Shown: positions 28,422-37,554, counted from the stretch's first letter. The stretch is 64,000 nucleotides of DNA from Aquabacterium sp. A7-Y (GCF_026153205.1 NZ_JAPFBW010000003.1:205372-269371), one strand, 5' to 3'. Notes: generated from the sequence alone by a model not told the origin. Program-made: numbers and translations.

Positions 28422-29929
28422 TCAGACGTCGAACTTCACGCCCTGCGCCAGCGGCAGCGCACGCGAGTAGTTGACGGTGTTGGTGACGCGCCGCATGTAG
28501 GCTCGCCAGGCGTCGGAGCCGGATTCGCGCCCGCCGCCGCTGTCCTTGTCGCCGCCGAAGGCGCCGCCAATCTCGGCGCCCGAGGTGCCGATGTTGACGT
28601 TGGCGATGCCGCAGTCCGAGCCGCGTGCCGACAGGAAGGTCTCGGCCTCGCGCAGGTCGTTGGTGAAGATGGCCGAGGACAGGCCCTGCGGCACCTCGTT
28701 CTGCAGCGCGATCGCCTCATCGAACGCGCGGTAGCTCAGCACATAGAGGATGGGCGCGAAGGTTTCCTCGCGCACCACGGCGGTTTGCGCCGGCATGCGC
28801 ACGAGGGCCGGCTCGGCATACCAGGCGTCGGTGTGCCGGTCGGCCAGCGCCTGTGCGCCGCCGCTGACCACGCCGCCCTCGGTGCGCGCCTGCTCGAGCG
28901 CCTGCTGCATGCGCTCGAAGGCGGCACGGTCGATCAGCGGGCCCACCAGGGTGCCGGGCTCCAGCGGGTCGCCGATGCGCAGCTGCGCACGGGCGCGCTC
29001 CAGCCGCTCGACCAGCGTGTCGTGCACGCTCTCGTGCACGATCACGCGCCGGGTGCTGGTGCAGCGCTGGCCGGCCGTGCCGTAGGCGCCGAACAGGATG
29101 CCGCGTACCGCCAGGTCCAGGTCGGCCGAGGCGCTGACGATGATGGCGTTGTTGCCGCCCAGCTCCAGCAGGCAGCGCCCGAAACGCGCCGCCACGCGTG
29201 GCGCCACGGCCCGGCCCATGCGGGTGCTGCCGGTGGCGGAGAGCAGCGCGATGCGCGGGTCGTCGGCGAGCAGCTGACCGAGCGCGGCGCGGCCGATCAA
29301 CAGCTGCGACAGGCCCTCGGGTGCGTCGGCGCCGAAGCGCGCGAGCGCGCGTTCGAACAGCGGCCTGGGTCGCCAGCGCCGTCAGCGGCGTCTTCTCGGA
29401 CGGCTTCCACACGACCGGGTCGCCGCACACGAGCGCGAGGGCCGCGTTCCAGGACCACACCGCGACGGGGAAGTTGAAGGCGCTGATGATGCCGACCACA
29501 CCAAGCGGGTGCCATTGCTCCATCATGCGGTGGCCGGGGGCGCTCGGACGCGATGGTCAGGCCGTGCAGCTGGCGCGACAGGCCCACCGCGAAGTCGCAG
29601 ATGTCGATCATCTCCTGCACCTCGCCTTCACCTTCGCTGGCGATCTTGCCGACCTCGATCGAGACCAGCCGGGCCAGCTCGGCCTTGTGGCTGCGCAGCT
29701 CCTCCCCGAGCAGCCGCACCAGTTCGCCGCGCCGGGGCGCCGGCACCTCGCGCCAGGCGAGGAAGGCCTGCTGGGCGCGGGCGACGGCCGAGCGGGCCTG
29801 CTCGGGGGTGGTCTCGGCCAGCTGCGCCAGCGCGGCGCCATCGATGGGCGAGCGGACCGACAGGGTGCCGCCGCTCAAGGCCGCGGCGGGCACGCCGAGG
29901 GCCTGGAGGAGTTCGTGGACGTGGCTCAT
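28422..29929 (-). pseudogene. amaB: Antiquitin-type aldehyde dehydrogenase (2-aminoadipate 6-semialdehyde dehydrogenase), two frameshifts
   Basis: Three consecutive frames together encode a ~500-residue ALDH7 (antiquitin) enzyme that oxidises 2-aminoadipate 6-semialdehyde/piperideine-6-carboxylate to 2-aminoadipate in lysine breakdown. Signatures: [46 protein letters not shown] (catalytic Glu) and [13 protein letters not shown] (catalytic Cys). Breaks lie at the five-G run 29536-29540 (extra base; corrected frame [13 protein letters not shown]) and at 29362-29363 (extra base; corrected [14 protein letters not shown]). All catalytic residues are intact, so sequencing error is a real possibility. 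ATG 29929 (MSHVHELLQ) is the likely start. It lies 20 bases from the lysine-dehydrogenase-like gene in the same direction. Confidence 0.82.
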
Positions 29930-29949
29930 GCTCGTGGGCTCCAAGGGGG

Positions 29950-31044
29950 TCAGGCGATCGATTCGACGTGGCGCGACTGCTGGTAGGCGCTGCCAAAGCG
30001 GTTGGCCAGGAAGGCCGGCAGCTCCACCTGCTCCTGCCGGATGAAGCCGCTGCGCGGCAGCTTACCCTCCCGGAACAGGTCGACGGCGGCGCAGATGCCG
30101 GCGGCCGTGGTGATCTGGATGGCCGACAGCGGCGCGTCCTCGCTGCGGTCGGCGAAGATCTTGCGGGTGAACACCTCCTGCACCAGGTGACCGTGGCGCA
30201 GGCCGCTGACGGTCACGAACACCAGCACGACGTCCTGCATGGTGCTGGGCACCGAGCGGCGCAGGATGTCCTTGAGGGTTTCGGGGTCGTCCTTGAGCTG
30301 CAGTTCCTCCAGCAGCATCTTCATCAGGTCGCGATGGCCGGGGTAGCGCACCGACTTGTAGTCCAGCGTGCGCACGCGGCCCTCCAAGGTTTCGCACAGG
30401 GTGCCCAGGCCGCCGGAGGTGTTGAAGGCCTCGTACTCGACGCCGTCGAGCGAGAAGTGCTCCAGGCCTTCCAGCGGCAGCATCTCCAGGCAGCGGTGGT
30501 CGCGGATCGCCTCGCAGGGATGGCAGTACTCGTTGATCAGGCCGTCGACGCTCCAGGTCAGGTTGTACTTCAGCGCGTTGGTCGGGAAGGCGGGCAGCGC
30601 GCCGACGCGCATCTTGACGTCGTGCAAGGTGTCGAACTGGCGGGTGAGGTGGTGCGCCACGATGCCGACGAAGCCGGGGGCCAGGCCGCATTGCGGCATG
30701 AAGGCGGTCGGCGCGCCGGCGGCCAGGCGCTTGATCTCGCGGGTGGCGGCGACGTCCTCGGTGAGGTCGAAGTAGTGGCAGCCGGCCTCGCGCGCCTGGG
30801 TGGCGGCAAGGATGGCGAGGTGGTAGGGCAGGGCGTTGACGACCGCCTCGTGGCCGCGCATGGCGGCGAGCAGCTGGCGCGTGTCGGCGGTGTCGGCGAG
30901 GTGGACGGCGGCGCCGCTGCCCTTCAACTTGGCCAGCGCCGTTTCGCTCTTGTCCACCACGGTCACCTGGTAGTCGCCGCTGTGGGCCAGCAGGCGGGCG
31001 ATCGTTTGCCCGATATGGCCGGCGCCGAGAAGAACCACACGCAT
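29950..31044 (-). CDS. Saccharopine-dehydrogenase-fold enzyme, probably lysine 6-dehydrogenase
   Basis: A 364-residue NAD(P)-dependent enzyme with the Rossmann motif VVLLGAGHIGQTIARLLA at residues 3-20. It also has the saccharopine-dehydrogenase middle part (CHYFDLTEDVAATREI, MPQCGLAPGFVGIVAHHL). The length and sequence resemble lysine 6-dehydrogenases, which oxidise the epsilon-amino carbon of lysine to the semialdehyde. The neighbour encodes an enzyme for exactly that product (antiquitin-type dehydrogenase), and a divergent Lrp-type regulator starts 158 bases away. Together they point to lysine catabolism to 2-aminoadipate. ATG 31044 is the start; the upstream frame is not protein-like. The alternative is a saccharopine reductase-type enzyme. 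Confidence 0.8.
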   Translation of the reverse strand: MRVVLLGAGHIGQTIARLLAHSGDYQVTVVDKSETALAKLKGSGAAVHLADTADTRQLLAAMRGHEAVVNALPYHLAILAATQAREAGCHYFDLTEDVAATREIKRLAAGAPTAFMPQCGLAPGFVGIVAHHLTRQFDTLHDVKMRVGALPAFPTNALKYNLTWSVDGLINEYCHPCEAIRDHRCLEMLPLEGLEHFSLDGVEYEAFNTSGGLGTLCETLEGRVRTLDYKSVRYPGHRDLMKMLLEELQLKDDPETLKDILRRSVPSTMQDVVLVFVTVSGLRHGHLVQEVFTRKIFADRSEDAPLSAIQITTAAGICAAVDLFREGKLPRSGFIRQEQVELPAFLANRFGSAYQQSRHVESIA

Positions 31045-31201
31045 GTCTGTCTCCCGAGTTGAGGTGCTTGCTGCCCGAGGGGCTGCGGCTGAGTCTAGGG
31101 AGCAGCGCTGACGAAAAAAAGCACGAGTTCGACAAAACATCGGCTCAAGCCGACGTTATGCAGCGAGCTATGATGCATTTCGTCAGAAGGAGCTCCGCCC
31201 C

Positions 31202-31675
31202 ATGCCCACGTCCAGCCCCTCGCCCGCTCCCGTACCCCAGCTTCGCGACCAGCTCGACCGCGACCTGCTGGCCCTGCTGCAGGCGAATGCGCGCGAGAGC
31301 ACGGCCAACCTCGCCCGCAAGCTCGGCGTGGCGCGCACGACGGTGGTGGCGAGGCTGTCCCGGCTGGAAGCCGACGGGGTGGTCGTCGGCTACACCGTGC
31401 GCCTGGGCCAGGACGTGGTGGACCGGTCGGTGTTCGCCTATGTGGGCATCACGACGGAGCCCAAGTCCGGTCGCGACGTGACACGCCGGCTGGCCCGGCT
31501 GCCGGAGTTGCGGCAGCTGTGCGCGGTGAGCGGCGAGTTCGACTACATCGCCCAGCTGCGGGCCGACTCGATGTCGCGCCTGGATGCCTTGCTGGACGAG
31601 ATCGGTGAGATCGACGGCGTGACCCGCACCACCACCTCGGTGGTGCTGGCGGTGCGCACGGACCGCACGACCTGA
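31202..31675 (+). CDS. Lrp/AsnC-family regulator
   Basis: A 157-residue regulator with an N-terminal AsnC helix-turn-helix (LDRDLLALLQANARESTANL, then ARKLGVARTTVVARLSRLE) and a C-terminal RAM amino-acid-sensing domain (SVFAYVGITTEPKSGRDVTR, then LCAVSGEFDYIAQLRA). It is divergent from the lysine 6-dehydrogenase-like gene, so it most likely controls lysine degradation in response to lysine or a relative. ATG 31202 is preceded by AAGGAG. Confidence 0.9.
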   Translation: MPTSSPSPAPVPQLRDQLDRDLLALLQANARESTANLARKLGVARTTVVARLSRLEADGVVVGYTVRLGQDVVDRSVFAYVGITTEPKSGRDVTRRLARLPELRQLCAVSGEFDYIAQLRADSMSRLDALLDEIGEIDGVTRTTTSVVLAVRTDRTT

Positions 31676-31692
31676 GGTCCACGGCCGGCCGC

Positions 31693-31911
31693 TCAGTAAT
31701 GCGGCGGCAGCTCTTCGCGCAGGTTGCGCAGCAGGCCGCCGCCTGTTTCGGTGTTCTGTTGCCGCAGCTGCAGGATCTCGCGCATCAGCAGCTCGATCTG
31801 CTGCTGCTGCCGAGCGACGACTTCGTTGAGGTGATCGAGCAGATCCTCGGTGAAGCCGGCCTTGACCTCGAGATCGGTCACGCGTTGTTCCAGGGGGTGG
31901 GGACGTTCCAT
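31693..31911 (-). CDS. slyX: SlyX family protein
   Basis: A 72-residue highly helical coiled-coil protein with the SlyX pattern (RVTDLEVKAGFTEDLLDHLN) and a C-terminal PPHY, which is the family's typical ending. Function is unknown despite the name. It lies tail-to-tail with the Lrp gene. Confidence 0.85.
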   Translation of the reverse strand: MERPHPLEQRVTDLEVKAGFTEDLLDHLNEVVARQQQQIELLMREILQLRQQNTETGGGLLRNLREELPPHY

Positions 31912-31957
31912 CCCCGTATTGGACGACAGAAGCGGAGGGCTTGCGCCCGCGGCCCTG

Positions 31958-32224
31958 TTATCGCCGGACCAGGTACCCGATGATGCCGCCGGCGGCCGCC
32001 GAAATCACTGACATGGCCCACTTTTTCTCTTCCGGGGCCCATGTAGGCGAGGTCAAAGTGCTGTAGCACAGCCACGCAATGCGCAAAACGAAGGCGATGG
32101 CGACCAAAAAAAGCGCCACATCCTTGAACAGCCGGACCTTGCGTTCATCATTCGTTTCTTCGCGATCGATGGCGACGCTGAACTTGTGGTTCGGCGGCGG
32201 TCTGTTCAAGTCGATGTTGCTCAC
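31958..32224 (-). CDS. Small membrane protein paired with an RHH regulator
   Basis: An 88-residue protein with a polar N-terminus (SNIDLNRPPPNHKFSVAIDR), one strong membrane helix at about 36-54 (VALFLVAIAFVLRIAWLCY) and a second at the C-terminus (ISAAAGGIIGYLV). Its start overlaps the RHH gene stop by ATGA, so the two are translated as a unit. I do not recognise the family. The pairing of a ribbon-helix-helix protein with a tiny membrane protein recalls toxin-antitoxin or accessory modules, but that is only inference. Confidence 0.65.
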   Translation of the reverse strand: MSNIDLNRPPPNHKFSVAIDREETNDERKVRLFKDVALFLVAIAFVLRIAWLCYSTLTSPTWAPEEKKWAMSVISAAAGGIIGYLVRR

Positions 32225-32430
32225 AGGCCGATGATTTCCGTTTCGAGCTTGTGGGTCTTCGGCTCGACCAAGCCCACCTTCAGGCCGCGCTTTTTGCCCT
32301 CGCGCGCCGCGAGAAAAAGCTGCAGGGCTTTGCGCAAGATTTCGGCCTTGCTGCTTTCGCTTTCCTGGACCACCTTGTCCAGCTCCTCGTTCAAGTCATC
32401 GGAAAACTGGACGTTGAATCGGACTGCCAT
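32221..32430 (-). CDS. Ribbon-helix-helix DNA-binding protein
   Basis: A 69-residue RHH (CopG/MetJ-like) protein: beta strand MAVRFNVQFSDDLNEEL, helix A VVQESESSKAEILRKALQLF and a basic C-terminal tail KKRGLKVGLVEPKT. ATG 32430 has GAGGAG 6 bases upstream. A perfect 6+6 inverted repeat 25 bases upstream is a natural autoregulatory site. Downstream it overlaps the small membrane-protein gene. Confidence 0.82.
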   Translation of the reverse strand: MAVRFNVQFSDDLNEELDKVVQESESSKAEILRKALQLFLAAREGKKRGLKVGLVEPKTHKLETEIIGL

Positions 32431-32454
32431 GGCGAACTCCTCGATGAGCGAAAG

Positions 32455-32468
32455 ATGGTGTGCACCAT
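32455..32468. promoter_or_regulatory. Inverted repeat, likely RHH operator
   Basis: ATGGTG-TG-CACCAT, perfect arms, 25 bases upstream of the RHH start on the minus strand. It directly abuts a TGTAAAAAT stretch that could be its -10 region, so binding would block transcription. Confidence 0.5.
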
Positions 32469-32621
32469 TTTTACACCGAAACAGCGCCTGTTCCACCACC
32501 CGTCGGAGCCGGGGCCGCCGTGATCGGGATGGTGCGGACGGCGCTGCAACCGGCCCGCTGCCGAGTGACAGCCACGGTCGTGCCCGCCACAATAAGCGTC
32601 CCTGCCTGCTGCCTCGTCACC

Positions 32622-33134
32622 ATGGACTGCGTCCCCCGCCCCGAGGAAACCCGCAACCGCGCCGCTGAACTGATCGAACTGCTCCAGCTGCAGCCGCACC
32701 CCGAAGGCGGGCACTTCCGCGAGTTCCACCGTTCGGCCTCGACCGTCGCGCCGGAGGACGGCCGCCCGGCGCGGTCGTCCCTCACCAGCATCGACTTCCT
32801 GCTGACGAATGGGCAGTTCAGCGCCTGGCACCGGGTTGCATCGGACGAAGCTTGGCACCTGCTGGAAGGCGGGCCGCTGCGCCTGTGGTTGATGCCGCCG
32901 GAGGCAGGGGGGCTGCAGAGCGTGGAGCTGGGTCTGGCGGGTGCAACGCGGCGCCCGCGCCATGTGGTGCCGGCCGGCTGGTGGCAGGCCGCCGAGCCGC
33001 TGGGGGAGTTCGCCTATGTCGGCGCCACCGTGGGCCCCGGCTTCGATTCCGCGGATTTTTCTTTCCTGCGCGGCGATCCGGCCGCGCTCGCGCGTTTGCG
33101 CGCGCTTCGAGCGGACTTGCTGCGCCTGGTGTAG
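32622..33134 (+). CDS. DUF985-type cupin protein
   Basis: A 170-residue cupin of the DUF985 family: LIELLQLQPHPEGGHFREFH at the start, then SSLTSIDFLLTNGQFSAWHR and the cupin barrel segment DEAWHLLEGGPLRLW, ending in PGFDSADFSFLRGD. His and Glu residues of the barrel are retained, so a metal site is possible. The biochemical role of this family is not settled; some members are epimerase-like. ATG 32622 is at the family start. Confidence 0.85.
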   Translation: MDCVPRPEETRNRAAELIELLQLQPHPEGGHFREFHRSASTVAPEDGRPARSSLTSIDFLLTNGQFSAWHRVASDEAWHLLEGGPLRLWLMPPEAGGLQSVELGLAGATRRPRHVVPAGWWQAAEPLGEFAYVGATVGPGFDSADFSFLRGDPAALARLRALRADLLRLV

Positions 33135-33143
33135 CGCCTCGGC

Positions 33144-33851
33144 CTACTCGGCCGTCTGCGCGCTGAGGATGCGGCCGTTGCGGCTGTCGAAGTCGCAGCG
33201 GTAGCTGAACGGAATCGCGTTCATGCCGGGCGCCCGCTCGACGCCGCCCTGGCCTTCGAGGCTGGTGCGGATGTTGGAGGTGGCACGCAGCCGGCGCGAA
33301 TCGGAGCCGAACACGATGCGGCCGACGCGCGGGTATTTCTGTTTCAGCACGCCGGCGGCCGCGGTTTCGCAGGCCTCTGGCGAGACATGGGTGACGTCCG
33401 GCTCGCGGGCGGCCTCGGCGAGCGCACGGGCCCGCCCGGTCTCACGGAACACCACGCCCGAGGTGGCGCTGGTGCTGGCGTTGTAGGCGCAGCTGTAGGT
33501 GAAGGGCACCGCGCCGCCGGCACCCTGGTAGCGGCCTTCGCCCTTGACGCCGGTTTCATCGTCCGACATCGGCGACAGCGCCCGCTTGGAGCCGATGAAC
33601 TGCACGTCCTCGGCCTCGCGCCCGCGCATGGCCCGCACCGTCTCTGCGACCGCAGCCTCGCAACGGTCGCCCGCCTGCGCCTGGGCGGCCTGCTTGGCGG
33701 CCGGGGACGGCGCAGCCCGGGCGGGCTGGGGCGCCTGGATCACCGGGGGGGGTTCGGCGGCCGCTGCGGCCTCGGGCGCCGCCGGTGCGCCGGCGGCGGC
33801 CCCCGACAGGACAATGGCGGCGGCGAAGACGGTGTGAGGGCGGAGCATCAT
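33144..33851 (-). CDS. Secreted protein with two homologous repeats
   Basis: A 235-residue exported protein: signal peptide about residues 1-25, an Ala/Pro-rich linker to about 60, then two similar ~75-residue units. Unit 1 runs from CEAAVAETVRAMRGREAEDV to FTYSCAYNASTSATSGVVFR. Unit 2 runs from CETAAAGVLKQKYPRVGRIV to FSYRCDFDSRNGRILSAQ. Each has a Cys near its start and one in a [FY]-[ST]-[FY]-x-C strand, suggesting one disulfide per unit. I cannot name the family. The start is ATG 33851 or 33848. It is tail-to-tail with the cupin gene. The 300 bases upstream (33852-34150) hold no supported gene. Confidence 0.7.
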   Translation of the reverse strand: MMLRPHTVFAAAIVLSGAAAGAPAAPEAAAAAEPPPVIQAPQPARAAPSPAAKQAAQAQAGDRCEAAVAETVRAMRGREAEDVQFIGSKRALSPMSDDETGVKGEGRYQGAGGAVPFTYSCAYNASTSATSGVVFRETGRARALAEAAREPDVTHVSPEACETAAAGVLKQKYPRVGRIVFGSDSRRLRATSNIRTSLEGQGGVERAPGMNAIPFSYRCDFDSRNGRILSAQTAE

Positions 33852-34150
33852 GAGCGGCGATTGTGAGGCCAAAGCGCCCGGAAAGGCAGCCCCGGCCGCT
33901 CAGCCGGCCCGACCGGCCCGACGCGCGGCGGGCGCGGGAGCCGGGCTTGAGGCCGACGCGGGGGCGACCGCCGTCGCGCGGCTGTCTGTCTCCGGCCGGA
34001 CACCGGGCCGGCTGCGGACCCTGGTACGCTCGCAGATCGAACCGCACGAGGAGTCCGGATGCGCGCGGCCGTGTCGGTCGGCCTGCGCGGTCGCTTTCGG
34101 TCCGTCTGCGGCCGGGTGTCGCTACACTTCCGACCGACTTACCTTCAGAC

Positions 34151-34561
34151 ATGTCAGTTTCCACTTCCCCGTCTTCGGGCGCTGACTCGGCGCTCCAGAT
34201 CCTCGTCGTGGACGACAACCGCGACGCCGCCGACTCCCTGGCCGAGATCCTGCGTCTGCTGGGCCACACGACTTCGGTGGTGTACAGCGGCAAGGCGGCA
34301 CTGCAGCACGTCCTGGAGCATCCTGCCGACCTGGTGTTCCTCGACCTCGGCCTGCCCGAGCTGGACGGCTACGAGGTCGCGCGCCGCCTGCGCGCCCAAT
34401 GCGGCGCGCACTTGCGCCTGGTCGCGCTGACGGGCTACGGCAGCGAGCAGGACCGCGAGCGCACGCGCGAGGCCGGCTTCGACGAGCACGTGGTCAAGCC
34501 GCCCGACCTCGACGAGCTGGAGGCCGCGATCGCCCGCTTCGCTGCCGAGCGGACGCGCTGA
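34151..34561 (+). CDS. Stand-alone response-regulator receiver
   Basis: A 136-residue single receiver domain: acidic pocket VVDDNRDAADSLAE, phospho-acceptor Asp in LVFLDLGLPELDGYEVARRL, then LVALTGYGSEQDRER (Thr) and HVVKPPDLDELEAAI (Lys). There is no output domain. Such proteins act in phosphorelays or by protein contact; their usual partners are hybrid kinases like the one at 20947, but no link is shown. ATG 34151 fits the domain start. Confidence 0.88.
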   Translation: MSVSTSPSSGADSALQILVVDDNRDAADSLAEILRLLGHTTSVVYSGKAALQHVLEHPADLVFLDLGLPELDGYEVARRLRAQCGAHLRLVALTGYGSEQDRERTREAGFDEHVVKPPDLDELEAAIARFAAERTR

Positions 34562-34594
34562 GCCGGCGCGGGGGGGGGCGCCGCCCGGCCGCCG

Positions 34595-35890
34595 TCAGAG
34601 CAGCTCGTTGAACAGGTAGAAGGTGTTGTCCTTGAGGCGGTGCCAGAGCCCGCGCTGCTGCCAGGTTTCCAGGCGCAGTTCGACGCAGTGCTGCATGTCG
34701 CGCTCGAAGATCTGCTCGAAGCGGCGCGCCAGCGCGGCGTCGTGCAGGCCCAGCGTGATCTCGTCGTTGGTTTCCAGCGAGCGGTCGTCGAAGTTGCTGG
34801 AGCCGATGGCGCACCAGCAGCCGTCCACCGTCATCATCTTCTGGTGCAGCAGCGTGGTCTGAAACTCGAAGATGCGCACGCCGGCGGCCAGCATCTTGCC
34901 GAAGTTGCGGTGCGCGGCATGCTGGACGACCGGCATGTCCGAGGCCGCGGCCGACGGCACCATCACGCGCACGTCCACCCCCCGCGCCACGGCGCGGCCG
35001 AGGGCCTCGATGGCCTCCAGGTCGGGCAGGAAGTAGGGGTTCTGGATCCACAGCCGCTGGCGCGCGACGCAGATGACGAGGTGGTGCAGGATCTTCACCG
35101 CCGGCGGCGAGCCCTCCGGCTTGACGCAGGCCAGGTGGACCGCGACCTCACCTTCGCGCTGCAGCACCGGGAACACCGTCTCGCCGACGAAAAGCTCGCC
35201 GGTCTCCTCGATCCAGTTCTCGCTGAAGGCATATTGCACCGCCTGCACGGCGGGACCGCGCAAGCGCACGCCGACGTCGCGGAAGTGCTCCTTGGCGTCG
35301 CCGTCGCCCAGCCAGCTGTCGACGATGCAATGGCCGCCGAGCATCGCGACGCGGCCGTCGATCACCGCCAGCTTGCGGTGGTCGCGCTCGTTGAACACGC
35401 CGATGTTGCGGATGTGCACGGGGTGGTGCATGTCGAACTTGCAGCCGGCCTCCTGCAGCCGGCGCTTGGACTCGCGCCCCATCTTGCTGCCGCCGCGTGC
35501 GTCCACCAGCACCCGCACCTCGACGCCGGCGCGACGGCGCTCGACCAGCGCGTCCACCAGGCGCCGGCCGAGCTCGCCGTCCTTCCAGAGGAAGGTTTCG
35601 AAGTGCACCGAGTGGCGGGCGGCGGCGATCTCCTCGAACAGGGCCTCGAAAAAGCGGCCGTTCTCGAACACCTCGACGGCATTGCCTTCGATGATCGGAC
35701 CGTGGGTCAGGCCGGCGAGCGAGCCGATCAGCTCGTTCAGCGGCGCGTCGCAGTCCACCGCCAGGAGCGGGTCGCGGTGGCGCTTGATGGACCAGACGAA
35801 CAGGATCAGCAGCACCACGGCCGCGAGCAGCACCAGCACCAGCATGCCGGGACCGTCGGGTTTCAGAAAGTCGAGGAAGTCGCTGCTCAC
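34595..35890 (-). CDS. Cardiolipin synthase-type phospholipase D family enzyme
   Basis: A 431-residue enzyme with an N-terminal membrane anchor (about 15-33, LVLVLLAAVVLLILFVW) and two PLD half-sites: DHRKLAVIDGRVAMLGGH and LLHQKMMTVDGCWCAIGSSN, each giving HxK(x)4D. This is the ClsA/ClsB architecture that condenses two phosphatidylglycerols, or PG with PE, to cardiolipin in the inner membrane. The start is taken as GTG 35890, just before the membrane anchor; the open frame continues upstream to 36094 but without protein-like sequence. It is tail-to-tail with the receiver gene. Confidence 0.87.
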   Translation of the reverse strand: MSSDFLDFLKPDGPGMLVLVLLAAVVLLILFVWSIKRHRDPLLAVDCDAPLNELIGSLAGLTHGPIIEGNAVEVFENGRFFEALFEEIAAARHSVHFETFLWKDGELGRRLVDALVERRRAGVEVRVLVDARGGSKMGRESKRRLQEAGCKFDMHHPVHIRNIGVFNERDHRKLAVIDGRVAMLGGHCIVDSWLGDGDAKEHFRDVGVRLRGPAVQAVQYAFSENWIEETGELFVGETVFPVLQREGEVAVHLACVKPEGSPPAVKILHHLVICVARQRLWIQNPYFLPDLEAIEALGRAVARGVDVRVMVPSAAASDMPVVQHAAHRNFGKMLAAGVRIFEFQTTLLHQKMMTVDGCWCAIGSSNFDDRSLETNDEITLGLHDAALARRFEQIFERDMQHCVELRLETWQQRGLWHRLKDNTFYLFNELL

Positions 35891-36172
35891 GGTGCCGCGC
35901 CCGCGCCTGGTGTGCTGATGTGCAGGCGGAACACGGACGTCGACAAAGCGGCAAACCACAAGCGCATGGGCGATCCTCGTCGGGGGACGCTGCGATGCTA
36001 ACGGAGCCATGCGGAAGCTGCAGCGGGCGGCTCGGGGCCGCGCACACACGGACGCAGCTGTTTCAGACGTGAAGCTTTCGGCCCGCGACGCCACCTGGCC
36101 CGAAGGTGGGCAGCGCCGAGACGAGACAGGTCCCGGCCGGTTACATCCGACCGCGGCGCCGGGTCGAAGCGC

Positions 36173-37273
36173 TCAGGCGGCCTGGAGGCCGGTCTGGCCT
36201 GCGCGCCCGAAACGCCGGCTCAGGTCGGTCGCCGCTTCGGCCAGCGGCGCGGGAGCCAGCGAGACGAGCGAGACCTGGACCGCAGGGTCGGAGGCGCCGG
36301 GGCTGTGTTTGCGCGATCGCTCGTAGCAGGGGTCGTAGTGGGCGCTGATCACGCGTTCGGACAGCTCCTCGACCCGGCCTTGCGCGGCGAGCCTCTCCCA
36401 CAGGTCCAGCTCGTCCCCGCCCACCAGGGGCTTGAGCGGTCGCAGCTTCTCGACCATCGCGCGCGGGTCGGCGGCGAGATGCGCGTATTCCTGCTGCAGC
36501 AGCCGCACCCGGTCGGGCAGGGGCGCCGAGACCAGGAAAGGCCTGGCGGACCGCATCGCCTGGTAGAGCGCATCGGGCAGCTGGATGTTGCCGATCTTCT
36601 TGCTCTCGGCCTCGATCCAGACCGGCGCTGCCAGATCGAAGCGGCGCAACTGCTCGAGCAGCAGGCTGTCGAAGAGTTTCTGGCTCGGCTGCGACCGCCC
36701 GGGCAGGGCACCGAGCAGCGAGCCGCGGTGCACCGCGAGGCCCTCCAGGTCCAGCACCTGCTCGCCGGCTTCGCGCAGCGCCTGCAGCAGGCGCGTCTTG
36801 CCGCAGCCGGTCGATCCGGCCAGCAGCCGCAGGTCGAGATGCGGCGGCAGCGTCTCCAGGCTGCCCCGCACCCAGCGCCGGTAGTTTTTCCAGCCGCCCT
36901 TGATCAGGTCGGTCTTGAAGCCGGTGTTGCGCAGGATTTCGGCCCACACCCCGCTGCGTTTGCCGCCCCGGAAGCAGTAGACGAGGATGCGATCGTCGCG
37001 CGTGTAGCGCGACAGTACCGTGCCGATGTGATCGGCGATGTTCCTCAGTGCGTACTGGGAGCCCCGAAGATAGGCCGCATGCGGATTGTCGCGGTAGAGG
37101 GTGCCGACCTCGGCGAACTCGACATCGTCCACGACCGGCAGGTTGACGGCCCCGGGGAGGTGGTCCTCGGCGTACTCGCGAGGGGAGCGGGCGTCGATCA
37201 CGAGCGCGTAGTCGGAGAACTCGCGCACACCGAGTTCTTGGGGATGGACCAGGGGAGTCGGGGACGTTGACAT
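36173..37273 (-). CDS. mnmH: tRNA 2-selenouridine synthase
   Basis: A 366-residue MnmH/SelU. The N-terminal rhodanese domain (about 1-135) carries the active Cys in YCFRGGKRSGVWAE. A P-loop domain has LLAGSTGCGKTRLLQAL. These enzymes replace sulfur with selenium, via geranyl intermediates, at the wobble 2-thiouridine of Lys, Glu and Gln tRNAs, using selenophosphate. The length matches the family. ATG 37273 is favoured; an earlier ATG at 37282 adds three residues. No selD or selA is in the window, but presence of this gene implies selenophosphate supply elsewhere. Confidence 0.92.
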   Translation of the reverse strand: MSTSPTPLVHPQELGVREFSDYALVIDARSPREYAEDHLPGAVNLPVVDDVEFAEVGTLYRDNPHAAYLRGSQYALRNIADHIGTVLSRYTRDDRILVYCFRGGKRSGVWAEILRNTGFKTDLIKGGWKNYRRWVRGSLETLPPHLDLRLLAGSTGCGKTRLLQALREAGEQVLDLEGLAVHRGSLLGALPGRSQPSQKLFDSLLLEQLRRFDLAAPVWIEAESKKIGNIQLPDALYQAMRSARPFLVSAPLPDRVRLLQQEYAHLAADPRAMVEKLRPLKPLVGGDELDLWERLAAQGRVEELSERVISAHYDPCYERSRKHSPGASDPAVQVSLVSLAPAPLAEAATDLSRRFGRAGQTGLQAA

Positions 37274-37532
37274 GCAAAACAAGCGCTGAAGACAGGCAGG
37301 AGATGGTTCACTGCAAGGCGTGATTGTTGCCTGCCTGCGGGAGGCCGATGCGGCGGCGGAGCTGACGAGGGTAGCTCAGATCGCGCGCGCCGGCCGCGTG
37401 CGCCGGCGGCGCCCAGCCAATTCGGTCACGCCGGCGGCCGGGACGATTCCCTCAGGCAAGGCAGCGAGTGTCGGCAAGCAGGCGGGGAAGCCGCAGTGCC
37501 GGAAGTCATGGGCGGCACTGCAAGGCGAAGAA

Positions 37533-37554
37533 GGGCGGGGCTGGCGCCCCGCCC
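37533..37554 (-). terminator. GC-rich hairpin downstream of the RTX gene
   Basis: GGGCGGGGC-TGGC-GCCCCGCCC, a perfect 9-bp stem, followed on the minus strand by TTCTTC. It lies about 60 bases past the RTX stop in an otherwise gene-free stretch (37274-37614), so it is a plausible intrinsic terminator despite the short T tract. Confidence 0.45.
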
